A stretch of 64,000 nucleotides of DNA from BOG-908 sp963850605 (GTDB taxonomy: Bacteria > Pseudomonadota > Alphaproteobacteria > Acetobacterales > Acetobacteraceae). The position numbers and the translations under genes were made by a program. The notes under the pieces were generated by a model. The model searched no databases, had not been told where the DNA came from, and saw only the letters and a program-made list of their open reading frames with translations. Of this stretch, positions 35,760 to 44,384 are shown piece by piece; the stretch's first letter is position 1, and every line of letters begins with the position of its first letter. The stretch lies in contig CAWKLX010000001.1 of the NCBI GenBank assembly GCA_963850605.1, positions 1-64,000 on the forward strand. Direction: 5' to 3'.

Positions 35760-37388
35760 CTACATCCCGCCGGGGTAGGCCGGGCCGCCACCGCCCTCCG
35801 GCGCCGACCAGTCAATGTTCTGTGTGGGATCCTTGATGTCGCATGTCTTGCAGTGCACGCAGTTCTGCGCGTTGATCTGCAGGCGCGGGTGGCCCTCCTC
35901 CACACCTACGGCCTCGTAGACGCCAGCCGGGCAGTAGCGGCTTTCCGGGCTGCGGTACATCTCCCAATTCACGCCGAGCCAGCGCGACGGATCGCGCAGC
36001 TTCAGATGAACCGGCTGGTTCTCCTCGTGGTTCGTGTTGCTGATGAAGACGGAGGACAGACGGTCGAAGGTCAGCACGCCGTCGGGTTTTGGGTACTCGA
36101 TCTTTGGCGCGTCGGCGGCCTTGGTCAGCACCTCGTTGTCGCGGTGCTTGTGGTGCAAGGTCCAGGGCGCTTTGCCGCGCAGTAGGAATGTGTCGAGACC
36201 GGAATAGGCGAGGAAGCCGTACAGGCCGTATTTGGCGAAGGCGGGGCGCAGGTTGCGGACGGATTTCAGTTCCGGATAGAGCCAGCTCGACTTGAATTTC
36301 TCCGTGTAGGCGGTCAGCTCCGCCATGCGGTCGGCGGCCAACGCCTCGGCGGCGGCTTCTGCGGCGAGCATGCCGCTTTTCATCGCGCAATGCGTGCCCT
36401 TGATCTTTGGCAAATTCAGGAAGCCGGCCGCGTCGCCGATCAGCGCGCCACCCGGGAACGTCAGTTTCGGAATAGATTGGAATCCGCCTTCGGACAGCGC
36501 GCGGGCGCCGTAGCTGATGCGGCGGCCGCCTTCGAAATGCTTGCGCATGTGGGGGTGCGTCTTCAGCCGCTGCATCTCGTCGAACGGCGACAGCCAGGGG
36601 TTTGCATAATCCAGCCCGACGACGTAGCCGAACGATACCAGCCCGTCCCCGAAATGATATAGCCAGGAGCCGGCATATGTCTCGTTGTCCGCAGGCCAGC
36701 CTATGGTGTGCATGATGAAGCCGGGCTTGTGGTTCTCCCGCGGGATCTCCCACAGCTCCTTGATGCCCAACCCGTAGGTCTGCGGATCAACGCCCTTGCG
36801 CAGGTCGAACCGCTCCATCAGCTGCTTGGTCAGCGACCCACGGCAGCCCTCCCCGAACAGGGTGTAGGCGGCACGCAATTCCATGCCGGGCGCGTAGTTC
36901 GGGCCGTGCTCGCCCTCCTTCGTCACGCCCAGGTCGCCCGTGGCAACGCCGATCACACGATCATTCTCGATCAGCAGTTCGGCCGCCGAAAACCCCGGAT
37001 AGATTTCCACGCCCAGCGCCTCGGCCTGCCGCCCCAGCCAGCGCGTCACGTCGCCCAGGCTGACGATGTAATTGCCGTGGTTGTTCATCTGCGGCGGCAG
37101 CACCGGAGACTTGAATGCGAACCGCTTTGTCAAATAGACGAAATGATCTTCGCGCGCTTCGGTGTGGATCGGCGCGTCCAGCTCCCGCCAGTTCGGCAGC
37201 AGCTCTTCCAGCGCGCGCGGCTCGATGACGGCGCCGGACAGGATATGCGCGCCGACCTCGCCGGCTTTCTCGACGACGCAGACCGATGCCTCTGGCGCCA
37301 GTTGTTTCAGCCTGATGGCGGCGGCCAGGCCGGCTGGGCCAGCGCCCACGACGACCACGTCGAACTCCATCGCCTCGCGATCGCTCAT
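35760..37388 (-). CDS. etfD: Electron-transfer flavoprotein:ubiquinone oxidoreductase
   Basis: 542 residues, the usual length. The FAD site is DVVVVGAGPAGLAAAIRLKQ near the N-terminus, followed by LSGAVIEPRALEELLPNW and GDVTRWLGRQAEALGVEI. The C-terminal domain binds one 4Fe-4S cluster: CPAGVYEAV and, further on, NCVHCKTCDIKDPTQNIDW supply the four cysteines. It passes electrons from ETF, reduced by acyl-CoA and amine dehydrogenases, to ubiquinone at the inner membrane. ATG 37388 (MSDREAMEFD) was chosen at the start of the conserved region. Confidence 0.95.
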   Translation of the reverse strand: MSDREAMEFDVVVVGAGPAGLAAAIRLKQLAPEASVCVVEKAGEVGAHILSGAVIEPRALEELLPNWRELDAPIHTEAREDHFVYLTKRFAFKSPVLPPQMNNHGNYIVSLGDVTRWLGRQAEALGVEIYPGFSAAELLIENDRVIGVATGDLGVTKEGEHGPNYAPGMELRAAYTLFGEGCRGSLTKQLMERFDLRKGVDPQTYGLGIKELWEIPRENHKPGFIMHTIGWPADNETYAGSWLYHFGDGLVSFGYVVGLDYANPWLSPFDEMQRLKTHPHMRKHFEGGRRISYGARALSEGGFQSIPKLTFPGGALIGDAAGFLNLPKIKGTHCAMKSGMLAAEAAAEALAADRMAELTAYTEKFKSSWLYPELKSVRNLRPAFAKYGLYGFLAYSGLDTFLLRGKAPWTLHHKHRDNEVLTKAADAPKIEYPKPDGVLTFDRLSSVFISNTNHEENQPVHLKLRDPSRWLGVNWEMYRSPESRYCPAGVYEAVGVEEGHPRLQINAQNCVHCKTCDIKDPTQNIDWSAPEGGGGPAYPGGM

Positions 37389-37519
37389 GCCGCCCCGCTC
37401 CCGTGTTTCTGGTTGACGTATTAGGTAACCAGTTGCCGCAGATAAGGTGGCGGCATCAGCAGTCAACCTAGGGCAGGGCGCGGTTTGCGCAAACCTGCCC
37501 GCCCGGTAAAACACGCGCC

Positions 37520-38284
37520 ATGGACGCGCTTGCCGCCTTGCGGCTGCAGATCGAGTGGGGCGCCGACGAGGCGCTCGAGGACGCGCCGATCGATCGTCTG
37601 CGGTTGCCGAAGGCCGAAGCGGCGGCCAAGGCACCTGAAATCGTGCCGCGAGAAGCCTCGCCTGCGGTCGCGCGCGCCGGCCCGGTCGCCCGCGCACAGA
37701 CCGCCGCGGCCGAGGCCCACACGCTGGAGGCGCTCTACCGCATTGTGGCAGGTTTTCACGATTGCGCGCTGGCCACGACGGCCACCCACATGGCATGGGC
37801 CGACGGCAATCCGGACTCCGGCCTGGTCATCCTGGGCGAGGTGGCTGGTGCGGAGGAGGATCTGGCGGGCCGCCCCTTCGTGGGGCCGGCGGGCCAGTTG
37901 CTGGACCGCATGCTGGCCGGCATCGGCCTGACCCGGGCGGATGCGCTGCTCACCAACCTGGTGCCCTGGCGGCCCCCGGGCGGCCGTCAGCCCACGGAGG
38001 CGGAGGTGGCGGTCTGCGCGCCGTTCACCTGGCGTCACCTCACACTGCTGCGCCCGCGCCGGATCGTGACCCTCGGCCAGATGCCCGCACGCGTGCTGAC
38101 CGGGCGGAGCGACAGCATTCGCCGCCTCCGCGGACGCTGGCACGAGGTGACGGTGCCGGGATTGCCGCAACCAATTCCTACGCTGCCGATGCTACACCCG
38201 GCCAACCTTGGGCGTGTAAATGGAGCCAAGCAAGAAGCCTGGGCAGACCTGCTCGCACTGAAACGACATCTCATAGCAGCATAA
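37520..38284 (+). CDS. Uracil-DNA glycosylase, family 4/5-like
   Basis: 254 residues. After a variable 80-residue N-terminus come FHDCALATTATHMAWADG, VILGEVAGAEEDLAGRPFVG (motif A; Glu-type catalytic loop region), GQLLDRMLAGIGL, TNLVPWRPPGGRQPT and the C-terminal motif LPMLHPANLG with His. The fold is that of uracil-DNA glycosylases that remove uracil from DNA before base-excision repair. Family-4 enzymes have four Fe-S cysteines; only one (HDCAL) is evident in the usual place, so cluster binding is doubtful. It is divergent from the ETF-QO gene (131 bases between). Confidence 0.85.
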   Translation: MDALAALRLQIEWGADEALEDAPIDRLRLPKAEAAAKAPEIVPREASPAVARAGPVARAQTAAAEAHTLEALYRIVAGFHDCALATTATHMAWADGNPDSGLVILGEVAGAEEDLAGRPFVGPAGQLLDRMLAGIGLTRADALLTNLVPWRPPGGRQPTEAEVAVCAPFTWRHLTLLRPRRIVTLGQMPARVLTGRSDSIRRLRGRWHEVTVPGLPQPIPTLPMLHPANLGRVNGAKQEAWADLLALKRHLIAA

Positions 38285-38415
38285 CGCCACATCTACTTAC
38301 GCCTGTGTTGTCGTCCGTGATTACAACATCTTACGCTTCTCCAACTAACCTTGCCACATTCCCGCCTTGATTGAGGTATTGCGCCGGTTCGCAAAATGCT
38401 ATTTACGGCGCCGCC

Positions 38416-40068
38416 ATGCGAGGGTCCGGGTTTCTTCCCCGCCTTTCCGCCGCCCGTGCCGTTCTGGCCGGGGCAGCACTCCTGGCAGGCACCGCGATGC
38501 GGCCGACCCAGGGTGAAGCACGCGGAGTGGCGCCACCGTCTGACGAACTGGCCATGGCCGTGCCGCGGATACATCCGCCGGCCGGCTCCAGCGGTATCGG
38601 CCTGCCGCAGCCGCTTCCCCCCAGCGAAGCGGCGCGTATTCGCGCCATCTTCGCGGCGCAGCGCCAGGCGCGCATTCCCGCCGCCATCGCCCAAACCGCG
38701 CAACTGACCGACACCACGCTGCTGGGCCATATCCTGGCCGACCGCCTGCTCGCCAGGCCGGCACGGGCGAGCGCGCCCGCTCTTTCGGACTGGCTAGGCC
38801 GTTATGCCGACCTGCCGGATGCGGGCGCTATCTACGCCCTGCTGCGCCGGCGCTCACCGCCGGGCGCATCGCTGCCGCCCGCACCGGCTTCAGCCTCGCT
38901 CGCCGCCTCCGGCGCGGCGGGGATTGGGCAGCCGAACGGGGCGGGCGCGGCCAGGTCCGCCTTCACACGCGGCCAAACTGCGGCGGCCCTGCGCCTGGGC
39001 CGGGCCGCCTTCGCCCGCAGCCGCGGCGCTGATGGGGAGTCGGCCTACGTAGCGGGCTTGGCGGCCTGGCGCGGCCGAGCCTATGCCGCCGGCGCGCGGC
39101 TGTTCGAGGACGCATCGCTGGCCGAAAGCGCCAGCGCTGGGTTGCGCGCCGCCGGCGCTTTCTGGGCCGCGCGCGCCCACGAACAGACCGGTGACGTGGC
39201 CGGCTGGTCGCGCTGGATGCAACGAGCTGCCGCCGAACCGCACACGCTTCACGGCATGATCGCCCGCCGCATGCTGGGCCTTCCGGCCGCCGCACCGCCC
39301 GCAAATCCCATCCTGGCCGAGGCTGACCTAGACGCCATTGCCGCCACGCCGCAGGGCCACCGTGCTTTCGCACTGCTCCAGGTAGGCGAAGCAGGACGCG
39401 CCGAGGCCGAACTGCGCGCACTCTGGTCGGTCGCCCAATCGCAGCCCGCCCTCTCGCGCGCACTGTATCTTGTCGCTGGTGCCGCCAGGCTGGACCGGCT
39501 GGTGACCGACCTCTCTGGCGTGGCCGAGGCCACTCTGGCCGACCTGCCGACCCCGCGCCTGCATCCGCGCGGCGGTTTCCGCCTGCCGCGTGCGCTTGTC
39601 TATGCCGTGGCACATGTCGAATCCAACTTCGACGCGACCGCCTGCTCCGGGGCCGGCGCCCAAGGATTGATGCAATTGATGCCCGTGGCCGCCAGCGCGC
39701 TTGGCCCGGCAGCCTCGGCAGCGACGCTGCACGACCCTGCACAGAATTTGCGCCTGGGGCAGGCGTATCTCGCCTTTCTCGCGCGGCCGGAGGCGGCCGG
39801 CGACGACCTGCTGCGCGTGCTGGCGAGCTACAACGCGGGGCCGGCTGCGGTGCAGCGCTGGGCGATCGACGAGCCCGATCCGCTGCTGTTCATCGAAGCC
39901 ATACCCAATGACGAATTGCGTGCCTTTGTCGCGCGCACTCTGACCAATTTCTGGGGCTACGCGGCGCGGTTCCGGGAGCCTTCCCCCAGTCTGGACGCGG
40001 TGGCCGCGGGCATGCGGCCCCGTTTTTGGCCCAGGGTAACGGCTGTGAGGCTTGGGGCGTTACAGTAA
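38416..40068 (+). CDS. Soluble/periplasmic lytic transglycosylase (SLT type)
   Basis: About 550 residues from ATG 38416. A signal-like hydrophobic N-terminus (RAVLAGAALLAGTAMRP) is followed by a helical solenoid of about 370 residues. The C-terminal SLT domain is ALVYAVAHVESNFDATACSG with the catalytic Glu in HVESNF, then GAQGLMQLMPVAASAL and LASYNAGPAAVQRW. It cleaves the beta-1,4 MurNAc-GlcNAc bond of peptidoglycan, forming 1,6-anhydro ends. The 3' end overlaps the convergent glycosyltransferase gene by 9 bases. Confidence 0.88.
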   Translation: MRGSGFLPRLSAARAVLAGAALLAGTAMRPTQGEARGVAPPSDELAMAVPRIHPPAGSSGIGLPQPLPPSEAARIRAIFAAQRQARIPAAIAQTAQLTDTTLLGHILADRLLARPARASAPALSDWLGRYADLPDAGAIYALLRRRSPPGASLPPAPASASLAASGAAGIGQPNGAGAARSAFTRGQTAAALRLGRAAFARSRGADGESAYVAGLAAWRGRAYAAGARLFEDASLAESASAGLRAAGAFWAARAHEQTGDVAGWSRWMQRAAAEPHTLHGMIARRMLGLPAAAPPANPILAEADLDAIAATPQGHRAFALLQVGEAGRAEAELRALWSVAQSQPALSRALYLVAGAARLDRLVTDLSGVAEATLADLPTPRLHPRGGFRLPRALVYAVAHVESNFDATACSGAGAQGLMQLMPVAASALGPAASAATLHDPAQNLRLGQAYLAFLARPEAAGDDLLRVLASYNAGPAAVQRWAIDEPDPLLFIEAIPNDELRAFVARTLTNFWGYAARFREPSPSLDAVAAGMRPRFWPRVTAVRLGALQ

Positions 40069-40974
40069 GTTGCCGGTGGCGGCCGTGTTGGTCAGGCATG
40101 CCGCCACCTCGTCCACGCTGATCTCGTCCAGCCGCGCGGCTCTGATCAGGCGCGCGTTGCCGACCGGGGTCGCAAGGGTCGGGTCGCTGAAGCGGGAGAA
40201 CAGGGCGATCGTCGGGCATCCCATCATGGCGGCCAGGTGGATGGGGCCGGTGTCGCCGCCCACGGCCAATGCGGCGCGGCTGGCGAACCCGGCGAGCTCC
40301 TGGAGTGAGGTTCGGCCGACCAGGTTCAGCGCCTCAGGGCAGGCGCGCAGGATGGTGGCGGCATCGTCGGCCTCGGCAGGGCCGCCGATGACGGCGGGCC
40401 GCAGCTCGTGGCGGGATAGGTGGCGCGCCACGGCGGCGAACCGCTCGATGGGCCATTTCTTGGCGCCGCCCTGGGAAGGTGACGTGCCTGGCACCAGCAA
40501 CGCGTAAGGGACGTCCAGCACCGGGCCGTGGCGGCGCAGGAACTCCAGATCCAGCGGGGCGTCGGGCACGCCGGCGGCCGCGAGCTGGCCGCGCTGGCGG
40601 GCCACGGTGTGCAGGAAATCGCGGCGTGGATCGCGGTCGGGAAGCGAGCAGCCGCGGGCGATGCCGGACCAAGGGGGGCGGCCGGCCAGGAGAAAATAGC
40701 GGGAGGAGCGGGCGGAAGTCTGAAGATCGTAGACCAAGTCGAAGCCGGTCAGTTGCCGCCGTAGGCGGACGAGGCCGGGCATGTCGAACCAGCCTGGCCT
40801 GGTGTCCAGCCGCACCTCGTCGAACCACGGGCTGTCCCGGGCCAGGCCGGCGAATGGGGCAGTGGTCAGAAGGGTGACGTGGTCGCGCGCGTGGTGGGCG
40901 CGTATGGCGGCGAAGGCGGGGAACGAGAGCACGAAATCGCCCAGCGCGCCCAGCCGGATCACAAGTATGCGCAT
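40060..40974 (-). CDS. Glycosyltransferase family 9 (heptosyltransferase-like)
   Basis: 304 residues. The N-terminal MRILVIRLGALGDFVLSFPA contains the family G-D pair (LGALGD), and the C-terminal domain contains GGDTGPIHLAAMMGCPTIAL with the conserved D-T-G-P-x-H nucleotide-sugar loop and the following LFSR. Heptosyltransferases add L-glycero-D-manno-heptose or related sugars to LPS core at the inner membrane. The precise sugar cannot be told. It overlaps the next gene by one base (stop/start TGATG type), so the two are an operon. Confidence 0.87.
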   Translation of the reverse strand: MRILVIRLGALGDFVLSFPAFAAIRAHHARDHVTLLTTAPFAGLARDSPWFDEVRLDTRPGWFDMPGLVRLRRQLTGFDLVYDLQTSARSSRYFLLAGRPPWSGIARGCSLPDRDPRRDFLHTVARQRGQLAAAGVPDAPLDLEFLRRHGPVLDVPYALLVPGTSPSQGGAKKWPIERFAAVARHLSRHELRPAVIGGPAEADDAATILRACPEALNLVGRTSLQELAGFASRAALAVGGDTGPIHLAAMMGCPTIALFSRFSDPTLATPVGNARLIRAARLDEISVDEVAACLTNTAATGNLL

Positions 40975-42107
40975 CAGCCGAGCAGCTCGCGATAGACGTC
41001 CAGCGTGGCGCCCTGCATTGACTGCGTCGTGTAATGGGCGAGCACGGCTTGCCGCGCCTGCCAGCCTAGAATGTGCTTCTCCTCATCGTGTAGTGCCAGC
41101 GCCCGGGCAATGACCGCACCCAACGCAGCGCGGTCGCCGGGCGTACACAAAAATCCGGTCTGGCCGTCGGCGATGGTTTCGGCGGCACCGCCATGGTCGA
41201 AGGCGACCACCGGGCGGCCCATGGCCTGCGCCTCGATGACCGTGCGGCCGAACGGTTCCGGTTTTAAGCTTGCATTGACCACGACGTCGGCCAGCATCAG
41301 GGCGGCCGGCATGTCGTCGCAATGGCCAGCCAGCCTGAGCCGCGCCGACACGCCAAGCCGGGCAGCACGTGCCTGGAGCGCATCGGAAAAGTGTTCGCGG
41401 CCCTGGTCGCTGCCCACCAGGACGCAGAACAGGTCGGCGGCATCGGCCAGAGAGGCCACCGCGTCCAGCAGGATTTCGGCGCCTTTCCAGCGAGTAAGCC
41501 GCGCCGGCAGCATGACGACGCGGGCGCCGGTCGGCAGACGCCACGCTTGGGCCAGGCGGTGCATGCGCTCACCTACCACCTGACCCGGGTCGAACACGGT
41601 GGGATCGACCCCGCGCGGGATGGTGCGCAGCTTCGCGTGCGGCACGCCGTAGCCGGCGGCCACACGCTGGGCGACGAAACGGCTGATGGCGATCACCCGA
41701 TCACCACGCCCCATGACGCTGTTATACAGGCGTTTGCCGGGGAGGCCCTCGCTGTAGACGCCGTGCCAGGTGGTCACGAACGGAATGCCGGTGTGGCGTG
41801 CCGCCAACCACGCCGACCACGCCGGGGCGCGGGAGCGGGCATGCACCAACTGTACGCTTTCCGCACGTATGAGGTGTGCGAGCCGCCCCGCGTTGACCAG
41901 GATGTTGACCGGGTCCTTGGTCATCAGCGGCAGCGCGAAATGGCGGCCCCGGACGCGTTCGACCTGAGCCACCATGCGGCCGCCTGCGCTGGCCACCAAC
42001 GCACGGCCGCCGCTGGCCTCGACCGCCTGCGCCATCTCGACAGCGCCGCGCTCCACCCCGCCCGTCTCCAGCGCGGGCAGCACCTGCAAGATCGTCAACG
42101 GCTTCAT
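40974..42107 (-). CDS. Glycosyltransferase family 4
   Basis: 377 residues from ATG 42107 (MKPLTILQVLPALETGGVER). The GT-B architecture shows GGVERGAVEMA in the N-terminal domain, RVVMLPARLTRWKGAEILLD at the domain hinge, and PEPFGRTVIEAQAMGRPVVA with the E-x7-E motif (two Glu in FGRTVIEAQ). It transfers a sugar from a nucleotide donor, most likely during LPS core assembly given its partner heptosyltransferase-like gene. Upstream codons to 42191 are open but lack family similarity. Confidence 0.87.
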   Translation of the reverse strand: MKPLTILQVLPALETGGVERGAVEMAQAVEASGGRALVASAGGRMVAQVERVRGRHFALPLMTKDPVNILVNAGRLAHLIRAESVQLVHARSRAPAWSAWLAARHTGIPFVTTWHGVYSEGLPGKRLYNSVMGRGDRVIAISRFVAQRVAAGYGVPHAKLRTIPRGVDPTVFDPGQVVGERMHRLAQAWRLPTGARVVMLPARLTRWKGAEILLDAVASLADAADLFCVLVGSDQGREHFSDALQARAARLGVSARLRLAGHCDDMPAALMLADVVVNASLKPEPFGRTVIEAQAMGRPVVAFDHGGAAETIADGQTGFLCTPGDRAALGAVIARALALHDEEKHILGWQARQAVLAHYTTQSMQGATLDVYRELLG

Positions 42108-42231
42108 GCGATGTCTTTTATCAGCCACGGGGGCACCGCAAGGAAGCTGGCCAAGAACAACCTTTCGTTGATGTATGAGCGCTAATTTCACGCGAAAACT
42201 TAGCTGTTCCGCCGACGCCTAGTAAGGCGCT

Positions 42232-43050
42232 ATGGTAGAGGCCGCACGACCTGCGGAGTACCTCCTGATGTTGCAAAGCTCGCCGCTGGCTTACCCGTTT
42301 CTGGGCCTGCTCGTTGGCCTGATCGTAGGGCTGACAGGGGTAGGCGGCGGCTCACTGATGACGCCGCTGCTGGTTCTGCTGTTTCATATACAGCCCACCA
42401 AGGCGGTGGGCACCGACCTGCTGTACGCCGCGATCACCAAGACGGTCGGCACTGCGGTGCACAGCGCCAGCGCCACCGTCGATTGGCGCATCGTGCGGCG
42501 GCTGGCGTATGGGTCGATCCCGGGCACTGCGCTGACGCTGCTGGGGCTGTATTTCTTCGGCCCCGAGAGCAAGCGGGTCGCCGACGTCATCACGTTCAGC
42601 CTGGGTATCGCGCTGCTGCTGACGGCGATCTGCATCCTGTTCCGCTCCTGGATCATCGATTCGATCACCGCCCGGTTCGGCGAGCCTTCCGAACGCACGG
42701 CTTCCGTTCTGACAACGATCAGCGGGTTGGTGCTGGGCGTGCTGGTCTCGATCTCGTCGGTGGGCGCGGGCGCACTTGGTGTGACCGTGCTGATCCTGCT
42801 CTATCCGCGTATCAAGCTGGCGACGATCGTGGGGTCGGACATCGCGCATGCCGTGCCGCTGACCTTGATCGCCGGGCTGGGGCATTGGCAGATGGGGGAT
42901 GTGAACACGGCGCTGCTGGGACAGCTGCTGATGGGCTCCATCCCCGGCATCCTGATTGGCAGCTACCTGTCGCCGCGCATGCCTGAGGGCGGGTTGCGGC
43001 CGGTGCTGGCATCGGTGCTGTTCCTGGTCGGCGGCAAGCTCGTTTTCTGA
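42232..43050 (+). CDS. TauE/SafE-family anion exporter
   Basis: 272 residues with about eight TM helices. The first repeat has VGLIVGLTGVGGGSLMTPLL, the second SGLVLGVLVSISSVGAGALG, the paired glycine-rich motifs of the TauE/SafE family. Members export sulfite, sulfoacetate or similar organic anions across the inner membrane. ATG 42268 is an alternative start. Its stop codon lies inside CTGA, where an alternative lysA start could begin, so the two may be translationally coupled. Confidence 0.87.
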   Translation: MVEAARPAEYLLMLQSSPLAYPFLGLLVGLIVGLTGVGGGSLMTPLLVLLFHIQPTKAVGTDLLYAAITKTVGTAVHSASATVDWRIVRRLAYGSIPGTALTLLGLYFFGPESKRVADVITFSLGIALLLTAICILFRSWIIDSITARFGEPSERTASVLTTISGLVLGVLVSISSVGAGALGVTVLILLYPRIKLATIVGSDIAHAVPLTLIAGLGHWQMGDVNTALLGQLLMGSIPGILIGSYLSPRMPEGGLRPVLASVLFLVGGKLVF

Positions 43051-43100
43051 CCCATCCGGCGCCCGCGCTGTCCGACGCAGGGGCGCCGGACCAGGCCGAA

Positions 43101-44384
43101 TTGCTGGCCGCGCGGCCCTGGCTGCTTGCGCACGCAATGGATGGGCTGCTGTTCGATGGCGTGTCGTTGGCCGCCGTCGCGCGCATGGCCGGCACGCCGT
43201 GCTGGGTTACCAGCGCGGATACGCTGCGGCGCCGCTATCGTGACCTGTCCCGGGCGATGCCGGAGATGGCGATCCATTATGCGGTGAAAGCCAACGACCA
43301 TCTCGCGGTGCTGGATGTGCTGGCGCGCGCCGGAGCGGGCGCGGATGTGGTCAGCGGGGGCGAGTTGCGGCGCGCGGTGCGGGCCGGGATCCCGGGCGGG
43401 CGCATCGTCTTTTCCGGCGTCGGCAAGACGCGCGATGAACTGGCGATGGCGCTCGTTCACGGTGTGGCGCAGATCAATGTCGAAAGTGCGGAAGAGCTTC
43501 TTGCCCTTGCGTGCGTGGCCGGACAGTTGGGCCGGACGGCGCCGGTCGCGCTGCGGGTGAACCCGGACATCGATGCCGGCACGCACGAGAAGATCAGCAC
43601 GGGGCGGGCGGAGGACAAGTTCGGTATTCCGGTAGCCGATGTGGTGCCGCTGTATGAAGCGGCCTCCCGGATGCCTGGCGTGAAAGCGGTGGGACTGGCG
43701 GTGCATATCGGGAGCCAGGTTTTTCGCATGTCTGCGTTCGGCGCCGCCTATCGGTGCCTGGCCGAGTTGGTCGTAGCCCTGCGAGGGCGCGGGCTGGCCG
43801 TGGAGACGGTCGATTGCGGTGGCGGGCTGGGGATCTCCTACGCGGGTGAGCCAGCCTGCCCGCCGCAAGCCTGGGCGGCCACGATACGAGGGGCGCTGGG
43901 CGGGCTGGGCTTACGTCTCTCGGTCGAGCCGGGCCGCTGGCTGGCCGGGCCGGCGGGGGTGCTGCTGGCGCGCGTGGTGCGCACGCGGCGCGCGGGGCGG
44001 GCGCGGCCGACGCTTATCCTGGACGCGGCGATGAACGATCTGGCGCGCCCGTCCCTGTATGGCGCGTGGCATGGCATCGTGCCGGTCGGTGCGCGCGACC
44101 TGGTGGCCGATCCTGTGCTGACCGACATCGCCGGGCCGGTCTGCGAGAGCGCCGATGTTTTTGCACGCGCGCGCAGCTTGCCGGAACTGGCCGACGGGGC
44201 AATTGTGGCGATCATGGACACGGGCGCATATGGTGCAGTCATGAGCTCCACCTACAATGCGCGGCCGCTGGCGGCGCAGGTGCTGATCGATGGCACGCTG
44301 CCGGGCGGCACCGCACTGATCCGCGCGGCGCAGACAGCGGAGGATCTTTGGGTGGGCGAGATCGTGCCGGAGCGCACCACGTGA
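43101..44384 (+). CDS. lysA: Diaminopimelate decarboxylase
   Basis: A PLP-dependent fold-III enzyme, 427 residues counted from TTG 43101. Motifs: IHYAVKANDHLAVLDVL (PLP lysine, residue 63), GGRIVFSGVGKTRDEL, HIGSQ, VDCGGGLGISYAGE, LSVEPGRW, and GPVCESADVF with the catalytic Cys. It converts meso-diaminopimelate to lysine. No ATG or GTG precedes the conserved region; besides TTG 43101, CTG 43047 (reading MTHPAPALSDAG) is in frame and overlaps the TauE stop. The next gene overlaps by 4 bases (GTGA). Confidence 0.93.
   Translation: MLAARPWLLAHAMDGLLFDGVSLAAVARMAGTPCWVTSADTLRRRYRDLSRAMPEMAIHYAVKANDHLAVLDVLARAGAGADVVSGGELRRAVRAGIPGGRIVFSGVGKTRDELAMALVHGVAQINVESAEELLALACVAGQLGRTAPVALRVNPDIDAGTHEKISTGRAEDKFGIPVADVVPLYEAASRMPGVKAVGLAVHIGSQVFRMSAFGAAYRCLAELVVALRGRGLAVETVDCGGGLGISYAGEPACPPQAWAATIRGALGGLGLRLSVEPGRWLAGPAGVLLARVVRTRRAGRARPTLILDAAMNDLARPSLYGAWHGIVPVGARDLVADPVLTDIAGPVCESADVFARARSLPELADGAIVAIMDTGAYGAVMSSTYNARPLAAQVLIDGTLPGGTALIRAAQTAEDLWVGEIVPERTT

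Noticed and set aside
42352..43137. Minus-strand frame of 261 codons
   Set aside because: It is antisense to the TauE/SafE gene and very rich in Arg, Gln and Asp; no motif seen.
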